NCBI RefSeq assembly: GCF_019668465.1
Contig: NZ_AP024828.1
Span: 2,666,001-2,730,000 of the forward strand
DNA: 64,000 nt
Source: Mycobacterium senriense
Lineage (GTDB): Bacteria; Actinomycetota; Actinomycetes; Mycobacteriales; Mycobacteriaceae
Direction of reading: 5' to 3'
Made by a program: the position numbers and the translations under genes
Part shown: positions 49,592 through 57,252 of the stretch, one piece after another
Position numbering within the stretch: the first letter of the stretch is position 1
Layout of the letters: the number at the start of each line of letters is the position of its first letter
The notes under the pieces: model-generated
The model's input: only the letters and a program-made list of their open reading frames with translations
Database searches by the model: none
What the model was told of the DNA's origin: nothing

Positions 49592-50491
49592 ATGGCGCGC
49601 GCCGAACGTGATCGTTGGGACCTGGCGACGAGTGTCGGGGCAACGGCGACGATGGTGGCCGCTCAGCGGGCGCTGTCATCCGACGCGAAGTTGATCGACG
49701 ACCCGTACGCCGCACCGCTGGTGCGCGCGGTCGGGATCGACGTCTACGTCCGGCTGGTCAACGGCGAAATCGCGGCCGACGGGAACACAGAGTTCGACCC
49801 GCAGCGGATGGCGCAGGGGATGGCCTGCCGAACCCGGTTCTACGACCAATTCTTTCTGGACGCGACCCGCAACGGCATCGGCCAGGTGGTGATTCTCGCC
49901 TCGGGCCTCGACTCCCGCGCCTACAGACTGCCCTGGCCGGCCGGGACGGTCGTCTACGAGGTCGACATGCCAGAAGTGATCGAATTCAAGACGCTGACGC
50001 TGGGCGACCTGGGAGCCGAGCCGACCGCCGAGCGCCGCACCGTCGCCATCGACCTGCGCGACGATTGGGCCTCGGCCCTGCAGGCGGCCGGATTCGATCC
50101 GCAGGCCCCGTCGGCGTGGAGCGCCGAAGGCCTGGTGGTGTACCTGCCCGACGAAGCTCAAGATGCGCTGTTCGACAACATCACGACCCTGAGTGCCCCC
50201 GGCAGCCGTCTCGCCTTCGAATTCGTGCCTGACACTGCCGTTTTCGCGGACCCGCGGTGGCGTGCGCACCACGACCGGATGAGCGAACTCGGGTTCGAGA
50301 TCGACTTCAACGATCTCGTCTACCACGGCCAGCGCAGCCACATCGTCGACCATCTGAACCGGCGCGGCTGGCAGACCAGCTCCCAGACCATTGCGGAGCT
50401 GCATGCGGCCAACGGGTTTGTCTACGCCGACGACGACGTCGCGGCGGCCTTCGCCGATGTCACCTACAGCAGCGCGGTGCTCGGGCGATAA
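49592..50491 (+). CDS. SAM-dependent methyltransferase (mycobacterial PPM/LCMT-like family)
   Basis: 299 aa. [19 protein letters not shown] start, SAM-binding [13 protein letters not shown] and the block [14 protein letters not shown]. Rv0830-like; one of a large mycobacterial family. Methyl acceptor unknown. Ends 39 bp before the tRNA-Lys remnant. Confidence 0.92.
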   Translation: MARAERDRWDLATSVGATATMVAAQRALSSDAKLIDDPYAAPLVRAVGIDVYVRLVNGEIAADGNTEFDPQRMAQGMACRTRFYDQFFLDATRNGIGQVVILASGLDSRAYRLPWPAGTVVYEVDMPEVIEFKTLTLGDLGAEPTAERRTVAIDLRDDWASALQAAGFDPQAPSAWSAEGLVVYLPDEAQDALFDNITTLSAPGSRLAFEFVPDTAVFADPRWRAHHDRMSELGFEIDFNDLVYHGQRSHIVDHLNRRGWQTSSQTIAELHAANGFVYADDDVAAAFADVTYSSAVLGR

Positions 50492-50530
50492 GCCGTCGTT
50501 GCGGCGCGCATCGCCGGGCCGTGCGCGTTG

Positions 50531-50579
50531 TGGTGCCCCCACTAGGACTCGAACCTAGGACCTGCGGATTAAAAGTCCG
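50531..50579 (-). pseudogene. lysT: Host tRNA-Lys(UUU) 3' fragment, separated by insertion
   Basis: Minus-strand tRNA from C28 to encoded CCA (50531-50533): anticodon loop CTTTTAA, T-arm CTAGG/CCTAG, acceptor strand TGGGGGC. The 5' part of the same gene is at 55025-55052, 4.4 kb away; its acceptor GCCCCTA pairs fully with TGGGGGC. No functional tRNA can be made from this fragment alone. Confidence 0.92.
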
Positions 50580-50699
50580 TAGTTATCTGTGTGGCTATCT
50601 GGCTGTCATTTGCGTTGTCGGCGTGTCTGTGTAAGCGGATCGACGTTCCGTGTGAACATCAGGACGGCTGGTTGTCATTTCCGACATGGGAGGCGCCGT

Positions 50700-51815
50700 T
50701 TGCGGGCACAGGTGATCGGCAGGACGCCGCGCGGCGTTCCGAATGAGTGGACCGTCGTCAACGCCGAAGGGCTCCCCGACCCGATGGCTGCTGGCTACCT
50801 CAACCACCTCACGAATGTGGAAGCACCTCCGACGACGCGACGTGCGTACGCCTACGACCTCGCGGCCTATCTGACGTTCCTCGATGTCCGACAGCTCTCG
50901 CTGGATGACGTGACGAACGAGGTTCTGGGACAGTTCATCCGCTGGCTACGCGCGCCGGAAGCCAACGTTGTCGCTGTATCCGATGTGTCCGCAGCTCGCG
51001 CTCGGTCGACGACTAATCGTGCATTGTGTGCCATCTCAAGCTTCTACCGATATCTGGGAACGGGCGAGCCGGACGCTATGGGGTATCGGGGATATCAACG
51101 CCTCCGCGATTCTGCTTCGATCTTCCGGAGAGCCGACATGGGTCTTCTCGACAACGTCGGCAATGCACGCCAACACCGCGAGCGACAACGACTCGGACCT
51201 CGATTGGCGCCCAGCGAGGGGAAGCTGACAATCCTCAGCGTTCAGCAGGTGCACCGCATCTTGGAAGCATGCCCGACCTACCAGTACCGGTTTTTCTTCA
51301 CGCTAGCGTTCACCACCGGCATGCGCATCGGACAAATCCTCGGCCTGCGCCACTCTGACATCGACACCCGTCGGCGAACCGTGGAAATCGTTCCACGTGA
51401 CGACAATGAGAACGGTGCACGAGCCAAGACCCGGAGACCCCACCAATTGCCCATTACCCGTGAAGTTGCACGCCTCCACACGACCTATATGCATGAGGAG
51501 TACGGCTACATCGACAGCGATTATGTATTTGTCTCATTGTCCGGCAAGCACCTTGGCGAGGCTCTGACAGCCAGCACGATCTACAGCGCTGTCGATAGCA
51601 TCAAGCGTCGTACGGGGCTCGAGGGCTGGACCCCGCATACCCTCCGGCATACCTACGTCACGCTGCAACGCCGCGCCGGTGTTCCTATCGACGTGATCAG
51701 CAACCTAGTCACGCACGCCAACCTGCAAACCACCGTCGATATTTACAGCCACCTATCGGTGGAAGATCTCCGTAACGAGCTCATCCGTGCCGGCGCTTGG
51801 GAGACCGTCGCGTGA
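50700..51815 (+). CDS. tnpA: Tyrosine recombinase (TnpA-like)
   Basis: 371 aa from TTG 50700, 6 bp after GGGAGG; a longer open frame runs back into the element end. N-terminal SAM-like core-binding domain then catalytic domain with Arg209 (TTGMRIGQIL), His313-x2-Arg316 (HTLRHT), and Tyr349 (DIYSH). Tn554 TnpA is about the same size. Stop overlaps the next start (GTGA). Confidence 0.9.
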   Translation: MRAQVIGRTPRGVPNEWTVVNAEGLPDPMAAGYLNHLTNVEAPPTTRRAYAYDLAAYLTFLDVRQLSLDDVTNEVLGQFIRWLRAPEANVVAVSDVSAARARSTTNRALCAISSFYRYLGTGEPDAMGYRGYQRLRDSASIFRRADMGLLDNVGNARQHRERQRLGPRLAPSEGKLTILSVQQVHRILEACPTYQYRFFFTLAFTTGMRIGQILGLRHSDIDTRRRTVEIVPRDDNENGARAKTRRPHQLPITREVARLHTTYMHEEYGYIDSDYVFVSLSGKHLGEALTASTIYSAVDSIKRRTGLEGWTPHTLRHTYVTLQRRAGVPIDVISNLVTHANLQTTVDIYSHLSVEDLRNELIRAGAWETVA

Positions 51816-53788
51816 GCACTGCTGTTGTCCCGATACGAAGAAGCGACGACGACACGCAAGCGTACCGGCGATGGCTCATCAGGTTGGTGCCCGAAAAGTT
51901 TTTGCTTGACCGAGTTGGGCCAGATCCGCATGGTATCTACTCGTTTCCGCCGTGCCGCGTACGGCAGTGCCCACGTATGGCGAAGAGCCTCAGCGTGAGC
52001 CTGTGCCGCGTCCATGCCGCCGGGCTGACCGAGTCGGGCGCCGACCTAGACACCTTCCTCCGCCGCACATCCAGCGACAGCAGCCTCGGTAGGAACAGAT
52101 CCAGGTCCGGCGTTTCCGTTTGTGGCATCTTCGATTTCGGCTCGGTAGCCAACGCAACCGTTAGAGCTGAACTCGCATACGGGCTCAGCAGGCGGGCGGT
52201 CCCTGACACCGCGTGCGGGCCCGCACTCCCGGAAGCCTTCAACAAGCTTGTGGCGGCATTGAACAACGTGGCGGCCGAAAGCGTCCTCGACTTGACCGAC
52301 GAGCAGCAAGATAGCGTCAGAGCATCGTGCGGTGGGCGATGGACGTCAGCTCGGTCACTGCTGAATCAAACTGTTCGCGAGATCCGCATCGCCCGGGGCG
52401 ACAACGATGTGCGGTTCCGTCTCGGTTCCCGCCGGGGCGGCTCGTCACGATTCTCGCGGCACCAGGAGATCGCCCAGCCCTGGCTGCGGGACCTGGTGGC
52501 CCGATGGGTCCAATTTCGACTCAACACCGAGGCGGCGTCAGCCCAACACATCGGACAGCAAGAAGCGATGCTCGTCCAATTCGCGAGCTGGTGTGCAGCC
52601 AAGCCCATTTCGTCGCCCGCAGACTTCACAAGAAGCCTCCTCGTCGACTGGCTGGGCCATGTCCGAATCCTCACTAACGACAAGACCGAATCGCCGATCA
52701 GCGCAAGCTACCGGGCGAAGTTCGTCACCACGGTGGAACAGTTCATCGAGGTCACTCGCACCGAATTCGACCAACGGGTGCCGGCCAACGCGCGATACCT
52801 CAGCGGCGAAAGGCCAACACGCGACATTCCCCAGCCGCGGTTCCTGGAACCTCATGTCATCGAGACGCTCCGGCGGCCCCAGAACCTGGAGCGCATCAAG
52901 GACCCCGCCCACCGATTAGCGATCACGATCATGATGAATGTCGGTCTTCGCGCCGGCCATACATGCGCCCTCCCGTTCGACTGCCTCCGCGACCTCAACA
53001 GCGGTGACAGCACCGACAAATGGGCGCTCAACTTCATTGACACAAAGTCCAAACGCAACATGATGCTGCCCGCTGCACCCACCGTTGCTACCGCAATTCA
53101 GACCTTCCAGACCGCGCAGCTCAAACGTCTCGCTCACCCTCCAGAACTGCTCTTCCACAACCCGAAGGCATATAAGACCAACCAACTCGCACCCGAGAAG
53201 TTGAACATCACCATCAACCGCTGGGTGGCCGAACTCAATCTCAAAGAATCTGACGGATCACCGGTCAAGGTGACACCGCACCGGTTTCGACACACCTTCG
53301 CAACCGAGATGCTCGACAAAGGCGTCCCTATCGACGTGGTCTCCCAACTGCTCGGTCATCGAAACCTCACGAGCACGCAGATCTATGCCACGGTCACCGA
53401 TAAGCGACTCCGCCAAGAGTGGGAAAAGTCCCAGATTGTCAACGTCCGTGGAGACGTCATCGCCCTGCCAACCGGCCCAGAAGCCGACGCCGAATGGCTA
53501 CTTCACCGCATCGGTCGGGCCATCCAGCCGCTGCCGAACGGTTACTGCGGGCTGCCAATTCAGCAGACCTGTCCACACGCCAACGCCTGTCTTGACGACT
53601 GCGATCACTTCATGACCACCAAGGACTTCCTTCCCGTGCTGGTCGAACAACGCGACACCCACGCACGTTTTGTCAGCAAAGCTGAACTCGAAGGACACCT
53701 GCGGATCGCCGAAATCAACCGGCGGCCCATGGAAAACCTGAACCGAATCATCCGAACAGTGGAGGGCGCCAGCAATGTCGAGTCTTGA
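51812..53788 (+). CDS. tnpB: Large tyrosine recombinase (TnpB-like)
   Basis: 658 aa from GTG 51812. Catalytic residues Arg380 (GLRAGHT), His490-x2-Arg493 (HRFRHT) and Tyr525 (QIYATV). A long Cys/His-containing N-terminal part and a C-terminal part with CPHANACLDDCDHF (a possible zinc site) are as in large Tn554 TnpB proteins. Acts with TnpA. Translation coupled by GTGA and by a 14-bp overlap to the next gene. Confidence 0.9.
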   Translation: MSTAVVPIRRSDDDTQAYRRWLIRLVPEKFLLDRVGPDPHGIYSFPPCRVRQCPRMAKSLSVSLCRVHAAGLTESGADLDTFLRRTSSDSSLGRNRSRSGVSVCGIFDFGSVANATVRAELAYGLSRRAVPDTACGPALPEAFNKLVAALNNVAAESVLDLTDEQQDSVRASCGGRWTSARSLLNQTVREIRIARGDNDVRFRLGSRRGGSSRFSRHQEIAQPWLRDLVARWVQFRLNTEAASAQHIGQQEAMLVQFASWCAAKPISSPADFTRSLLVDWLGHVRILTNDKTESPISASYRAKFVTTVEQFIEVTRTEFDQRVPANARYLSGERPTRDIPQPRFLEPHVIETLRRPQNLERIKDPAHRLAITIMMNVGLRAGHTCALPFDCLRDLNSGDSTDKWALNFIDTKSKRNMMLPAAPTVATAIQTFQTAQLKRLAHPPELLFHNPKAYKTNQLAPEKLNITINRWVAELNLKESDGSPVKVTPHRFRHTFATEMLDKGVPIDVVSQLLGHRNLTSTQIYATVTDKRLRQEWEKSQIVNVRGDVIALPTGPEADAEWLLHRIGRAIQPLPNGYCGLPIQQTCPHANACLDDCDHFMTTKDFLPVLVEQRDTHARFVSKAELEGHLRIAEINRRPMENLNRIIRTVEGASNVES

Positions 53789-54167
53789 AGCCAGAATCGA
53801 GACACTCGCCGCTGCAAACCTTGTGCGCCACAACAGAAAACGTCAGGCCGTCGAGACAGCCCTCAAGTCCCTCCGAAGCGAAAGAAGCCGGATGACAGTG
53901 AGCGCGGTAGCCAGTCGCGCACAAGTTTCGCGCAACTTCGTCTACGGCCAACCCGACCTCCTCCGGGAGATCCAGACCGCCGTCGCCGAACAATCTGACC
54001 GATTGATCCGCGCTCAATCAACCACGTCCACCGAAGCAAGCCTGCGAAGGCGACTTGCCAACGCGCTGGACGCACTTAAGGAGAACAAACGCGTTATCGC
54101 CCAACAACAGGCGACTATTGAACGGCTTACCGGCGAACTCAGCCGGCGGATGACACCGGGCGTGTGA
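53775..54167 (+). CDS. tnpC: TnpC-like accessory protein (DUF6262-type)
   Basis: 130 aa. N-terminal HTH (MTVSAVASRAQVSRNFVY) and a C-terminal coiled coil (ALDALKENKRVIAQQQATIE). TnpC of Tn554 modulates integration efficiency and orientation. Overlaps tnpB by 14 bp, so it is coupled. Confidence 0.85.
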   Translation: MSSLEARIETLAAANLVRHNRKRQAVETALKSLRSERSRMTVSAVASRAQVSRNFVYGQPDLLREIQTAVAEQSDRLIRAQSTTSTEASLRRRLANALDALKENKRVIAQQQATIERLTGELSRRMTPGV

Positions 54168-54173
54168 CCACCA

Positions 54174-54512
54174 ATGACCGGCAATCGCACAAGACTCGCT
54201 CGCTTCACGCACCGAACTACCCGCCACCCATGCCATTACCGTGAGGCCATGCGCTTGCGCCATATCTGCGAGGTCTGCGGCACCGAGGAAATTCTGACCG
54301 CCGAGGCCGCCTATCACGCGGGGTGGGACTACCCACCACGAATGGGCGTATTCGGCGTCATCGGCCCACGCACCTGCTCCAACTGCGCAGTCAATCGGAC
54401 CGTGTGGTGGGCGATCACGGTCGACGGGTACACCACCGACATGCTCACACCACAGCAGAAAGCAGTCATCGCGCGAATCCTCGGGGAGCCAGCCAGCATC
54501 GCAGAGCCCTGA
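54174..54512 (+). CDS. Zinc-ribbon hypothetical protein in the element
   Basis: Up to 112 aa, 6 bp after tnpC. Two CxxC pairs (ICEVCGTEE and RTCSNCAVN) make a zinc ribbon; the rest has TAEAAYHAGWDYPPRMGVFG. ATG 54249 (MRLRHICEVCG) is a likely alternative start because the first 25 residues are low-complexity and lack a ribosome site. Function unknown. Confidence 0.68.
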   Translation: MTGNRTRLARFTHRTTRHPCHYREAMRLRHICEVCGTEEILTAEAAYHAGWDYPPRMGVFGVIGPRTCSNCAVNRTVWWAITVDGYTTDMLTPQQKAVIARILGEPASIAEP

Positions 54513-54609
54513 AATAGACCTGACGCAAGAACCGATGGATGAGCCGGACTGGCGACCGCCAAGTACACACCTACAGATATGGATGTCCTCCACGGCTGTA
54601 GTGATGAAG

Positions 54610-54899
54610 TGGGCCCTGTGGGAATCGAACCCACAACCCGCGGATTAACTTGCCACTTCGGCTTTCGCCGCCGCTACGAATAGCGTTCGTGGTCTGGACC
54701 GTCCCTTCACCCTGACTGTCGTCGAGGGTGCCACCCGTCCGGTCTCTACACCTTCCGAGGATTAACCTCGGCTTGGCTCGGGATTGCCATCTGACCGAAG
54801 CCAGGAAGGGTTCCCCGAATTTGAGTGGTGTCATCCATGGGGTTTCCCCCGTGGCGCTCCTATTGAAGTCCGCTGCTCTGCCAATTGAGCTAAAGGCCC
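54610..54899 (-). tRNA. tRNA-Lys(UUU) interrupted by a group I intron
   Basis: 5' exon 54866-54899 (G1 to U34), 3' exon 54610-54648 (U35 to A73). Spliced product is 73 nt with anticodon UUU, full D-arm GCTC/GAGC, anticodon stem GCGGA/TCCGC, T-arm GTGGG/CCCAC, acceptor GGGCCTT/AGGGCCC. CCA is not encoded. The sequence differs from the host tRNA-Lys remnant (acceptor GCCCCTA), so it is carried by the element rather than a duplicate. Confidence 0.92.
54649..54865 (-). ncRNA. Group I self-splicing intron (IC3-like) in tRNA-Lys anticodon
   Basis: 217 nt. Core elements in order: P (AAATTCGGGGAACCC), Q (GGCAATCCCGAGCCAAGCC), R (GTGTAGAGACCGGACGG), S (AAGGGACGGTCC), matching cyanobacterial tRNA-Leu introns. 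5' exon ends U34; P1 is CUUC/GGAG with U34 facing G, the required U.G pair. The intron ends in G (54649), the omega-G. No homing endonuclease. Confidence 0.92.
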
Positions 54900-54956
54900 T
54901 TGTCGAAGGAGTCTACCCAACAATCTGCTGCGGTCGCTCACCCTCCTTCTCACTCG

Positions 54957-54974
54957 GCGTGAACATGTTCACGC
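54957..54974. repeat. 18-bp perfect palindrome near the right end of the element
   Basis: GCGTGAACATGTTCACGC. Half of it (GTGAACAT) is repeated at 50652-50659 near the left end. Lies between the cargo tRNA and the right terminal repeat; probably a recombinase or regulator site. Confidence 0.6.
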
Positions 54975-55024
54975 GGACATTTGCGCAGGTCCACCCCCTC
55001 TCAGCTCGATTTGGGCAGATAACA

Positions 55025-55052
55025 GCTGCTCTACCAACTGAGCTATAGGGGC
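55025..55052 (-). pseudogene. lysT: Host tRNA-Lys(UUU) 5' fragment
   Basis: G1 to C28: GCCCCTA acceptor strand, D-arm GCTC...GAGC. Ends at the element. Pairs with the fragment at 50531-50579 to reconstruct one 76-nt tRNA-Lys(UUU) with encoded CCA. Its promoter (-10 at 55064-55069) lies outside the element. Confidence 0.9.
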
Positions 55053-55063
55053 CGCGGAGATTC

Positions 55064-55069
55064 AGGATA
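55064..55069 (-). promoter_or_regulatory. Host tRNA-Lys promoter -10, now upstream of the element
   Basis: TATCCT on the minus strand, 11 bp before the tRNA 5' end at 55052, with TTTGCG-like -35. It reads through the 28-nt remnant and ~125 bp of element DNA into the intron-containing tRNA. Confidence 0.5.
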
Positions 55070-55176
55070 CTTGGACGCAAAACGAGGCTCGTTTGAGGAT
55101 TGGGCACACCGTGACCTAAGCTGACGTGGCTCCCAACGAAACCACGTTGCGAGTACCCCGGAGTGATTCGGTTCTG

Positions 55177-55249
55177 GCCCCCATCGTCTAGTGGCCTAGG
55201 ACGCCGCCCTTTCACGGCGGTAGCACGGGTTCGAATCCCGTTGGGGGTA
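55177..55249 (+). tRNA. gltT: tRNA-Glu(UUC)
   Basis: 73 nt, cloverleaf complete: acceptor GCCCCCA/TGGGGGT, anticodon loop CTTTCAC (TTC), T-loop GGTTCGAATCC. CCA not encoded. First of Glu-Asp-Phe tRNA cluster. Confidence 0.95.
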
Positions 55250-55278
55250 CGCGACGCGGTGACGCGGAGCAGCAGCAA

Positions 55279-55355
55279 GGCCCTGTGGCGCAGTTGGTTA
55301 GCGCGCCGCCCTGTCACGGCGGAGGTCGCGGGTTCGAGTCCCGTCAGGGTCGCCA
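55279..55355 (+). tRNA. aspT: tRNA-Asp(GUC)
   Basis: Acceptor GGCCCTG/CAGGGTC (G2.T71 wobble), anticodon loop CTGTCAC (GTC), encoded CCA at 55353-55355. Confidence 0.95.
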
Positions 55356-55382
55356 AGCGCGGCGAGACAATCGCTGCCCTCC

Positions 55383-55459
55383 GGCCAGGTAGCTCAGTCG
55401 GTACGAGCGTCCGCCTGAAAAGCGGAAGGTCGGCGGTTCGATCCCGCCCCTGGCCACCA
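55383..55459 (+). tRNA. pheU: tRNA-Phe(GAA)
   Basis: Acceptor GGCCAGG/CCTGGCC, anticodon loop CTGAAAA (GAA), encoded CCA at 55457-55459. End of the cluster. Confidence 0.95.
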
Positions 55460-55489
55460 AGGATCTGCGAGTCTCGTGTAACCCGCCGG

Positions 55490-56965
55490 TCAAACCATGT
55501 AGGGCGCAATCAGAGTGGTGGCACCCAACACCACCAACCCGATCAGGAACGCCACGATCGTGAAGCCCATCACCTGACGGACATTGAGTTTCGCGATCGC
55601 AAGCAGGGGCAGCAGCCAGAAGGGCTGGATCATGTTCGCGACTCCTTCGCCGACGGCGACCGTCATGGACATCAACCCGAGGTAGGCCGGCGAGGTCTGG
55701 CCGACCGCGCGCGCCGAGTCGACCGCGATCGGGCCCTGCACGGCCCAGTGCCCGCCGCCGGACGGCACGAACAAGCTGATGATCAACGAGCCGATGAAGG
55801 TCAGGAACGGCAGCGTGTACTGCGTCGCGCCGCTCACCAGCCCGTGGGCCACCAGCGTCTGCAGGGGCACGGCCTTGCCGCCGGCGTGCGGGGGCGCATA
55901 GCCGAGCAGGGCAACCAGACCGCCGTAGAGCGGGTACTGCAGCAGCAGCGGACCAGACACCTTCGCGGCACCGGTAAATGCCCGGATGAACCGGATCGGC
56001 GTGCCGTGCAGCAGCGCGCTCGTGATCGTGAACAACATGATCATCGACGCGATGTTCAGCGCGAAACCGCTGAGGCAGAAGTAGGCAATGCCCGCGGCGA
56101 ACACGAGAACGTTGAGAATCCATTGATTTTCCAGCCATTCGGCGAACGATCGCTTGCCCTCGGCCTTGGCCTCGGAACGGTCCTCGTCCTCGAACACGGC
56201 GGGATCGGGCGGAAGGCCTTGCGTCGGCTGCATGCGCCAGATCGCAAGCGCGAGCAGCGCCAGCACGACGATCACCGACAGCCAGCTGTAGGGCTCAAAG
56301 ATCGTCAGCTTGAGCGGCACCGTGGCGCCAGTCATCTTGTGGATCACATTGATTGGGCTGCCGTCGTCCGTATTCGCCAGCGCGATCGACGACGAGAGTC
56401 CCTGCGTCCAAACGATGAAGCCCATGAATGCAGCCGCGATGAGGTAGCCGAAATGTGCGTCGGTGAAGCGCTTCGCGACCTGGCGCGCGATCAGCGCACC
56501 TGCGACCAACCCGAGGCCCCAGTTCAGCAGGGAGAGCGCGGAGCTCAAGCCGAAACAGAGCAGGGCTCCCTGCACCTGGTTCCTCGGCTTGCCCGCGATG
56601 TAGACGATGGCCCGCTTGAGAACCGGCGCCTCGGCGAGCGTGTAACCGGTCACGAGGATCAAGACCATCTGGAACGCGAAAGTGAAGATATTCTGCGATC
56701 CCCACACGCCCCCGTACCACGCCTTGAGCATTCCGCCCGCCGAGGCGCCGCGTACCAAGAGCGCAACCAGCACGGCGACGATGACGGTGAGGATGACCGC
56801 GAACAGGTAGGGGTCGGGCATCAGCCGTTCGACATACCGGACACAGAGTGCGGTGAAAGCCTGGATGACGCTGCGGTGTCTGGGTTTATCGTCTTCTTCG
56901 GGCGCGCTTGGCCGCTCGCCCTCGGGCGACTCGGTTGCGGCCTTGGGTTCTTCGCTCGTCGTCAT
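55490..56965 (-). CDS. Short-chain fatty acid transporter (AtoE family)
   Basis: 491 aa from ATG 56965 (GGACAG upstream); a 16-residue longer form is possible. About 10-12 TM helices. The conserved AtoE blocks are LLNWGLGLVAGALIARQVAK, PSGGGHWAVQGPI and GVANMIQPFWLLPLLAI. Imports short-chain fatty acids such as acetoacetate or butyrate in homologues. No ato metabolic genes adjacent. Confidence 0.88.
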   Translation of the reverse strand: MTTSEEPKAATESPEGERPSAPEEDDKPRHRSVIQAFTALCVRYVERLMPDPYLFAVILTVIVAVLVALLVRGASAGGMLKAWYGGVWGSQNIFTFAFQMVLILVTGYTLAEAPVLKRAIVYIAGKPRNQVQGALLCFGLSSALSLLNWGLGLVAGALIARQVAKRFTDAHFGYLIAAAFMGFIVWTQGLSSSIALANTDDGSPINVIHKMTGATVPLKLTIFEPYSWLSVIVVLALLALAIWRMQPTQGLPPDPAVFEDEDRSEAKAEGKRSFAEWLENQWILNVLVFAAGIAYFCLSGFALNIASMIMLFTITSALLHGTPIRFIRAFTGAAKVSGPLLLQYPLYGGLVALLGYAPPHAGGKAVPLQTLVAHGLVSGATQYTLPFLTFIGSLIISLFVPSGGGHWAVQGPIAVDSARAVGQTSPAYLGLMSMTVAVGEGVANMIQPFWLLPLLAIAKLNVRQVMGFTIVAFLIGLVVLGATTLIAPYMV

Positions 56966-57147
56966 CGACCTGTCCTCGCGTTCTCTGGCCAGCTCGCGTT
57001 CGACCGCGCGCATTGGCTGATCGTAATAGCGGAACTGATGAGGCCTGAACCTGACGGGAGATGTCGCGGCTATGAACTGTCCGTGGCCGCCGGGTTGCGC
57101 TCCGGAGCAACACGGTGTTGGAGCGGGCCGGCAACAGGCGCCTGCCG

Positions 57148-57252
57148 CTATTTCAGCATGCTCCCGGCGTCGACGGTGACCGGAAGGCCTGTGATGTAAC
57201 GCGATTCGTCGGATGCCAGGAACGGCACCGTGGAATAAAGCGTTTTCGTCGG
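57148..57252 (-). pseudogene. C-terminal remnant of an SDR
   Basis: Minus-strand frame encoding TVPFLASDESRYITGLPV then TVDAGSMLK and a stop at 57148-57150. This is the standard SDR C-terminal block, but an in-frame TAG just upstream removes the rest. A decayed dehydrogenase gene of about 33 remaining codons. Confidence 0.72.

Larger units (their letters stand above)
50580..55024. mobile_element. Tn554-type tyrosine-recombinase element inserted in tRNA-Lys(UUU), carrying a tRNA-Lys with group I intron
   Basis: About 4445 bp. Ends carry an 8-bp inverted repeat GTTATCTG (50582-50589) / CAGATAAC (55016-55023). It holds tnpA-, tnpB- and tnpC-like genes, a zinc-ribbon ORF and an intron-containing tRNA-Lys(UUU). 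GTGAACAT (50652-50659; 54959-54966) and CATTTGCG (50607-50614; 54978-54985) recur near both ends, probably recombinase sites. Host tRNA-Lys is split in the anticodon stem; the exact junction is uncertain by about 5 bp. Codon use in tnpA/tnpB is less GC-rich than the flanks. Confidence 0.9.

Noticed and set aside
50531..50579. Intact tRNA-Lys at the left element end
   Set aside because: Only anticodon arm, T-arm and acceptor 3' strand are present; the 5' half lies 4.4 kb away.
50580..55024. Ordinary integrative element or prophage with tRNA attachment-site duplication
   Set aside because: There is no direct repeat of the tRNA 3' end at the two ends, the tRNA is actually split, and no phage or conjugation genes are present. 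Two overlapping tyrosine recombinases plus TnpC fit the Tn554 type better.
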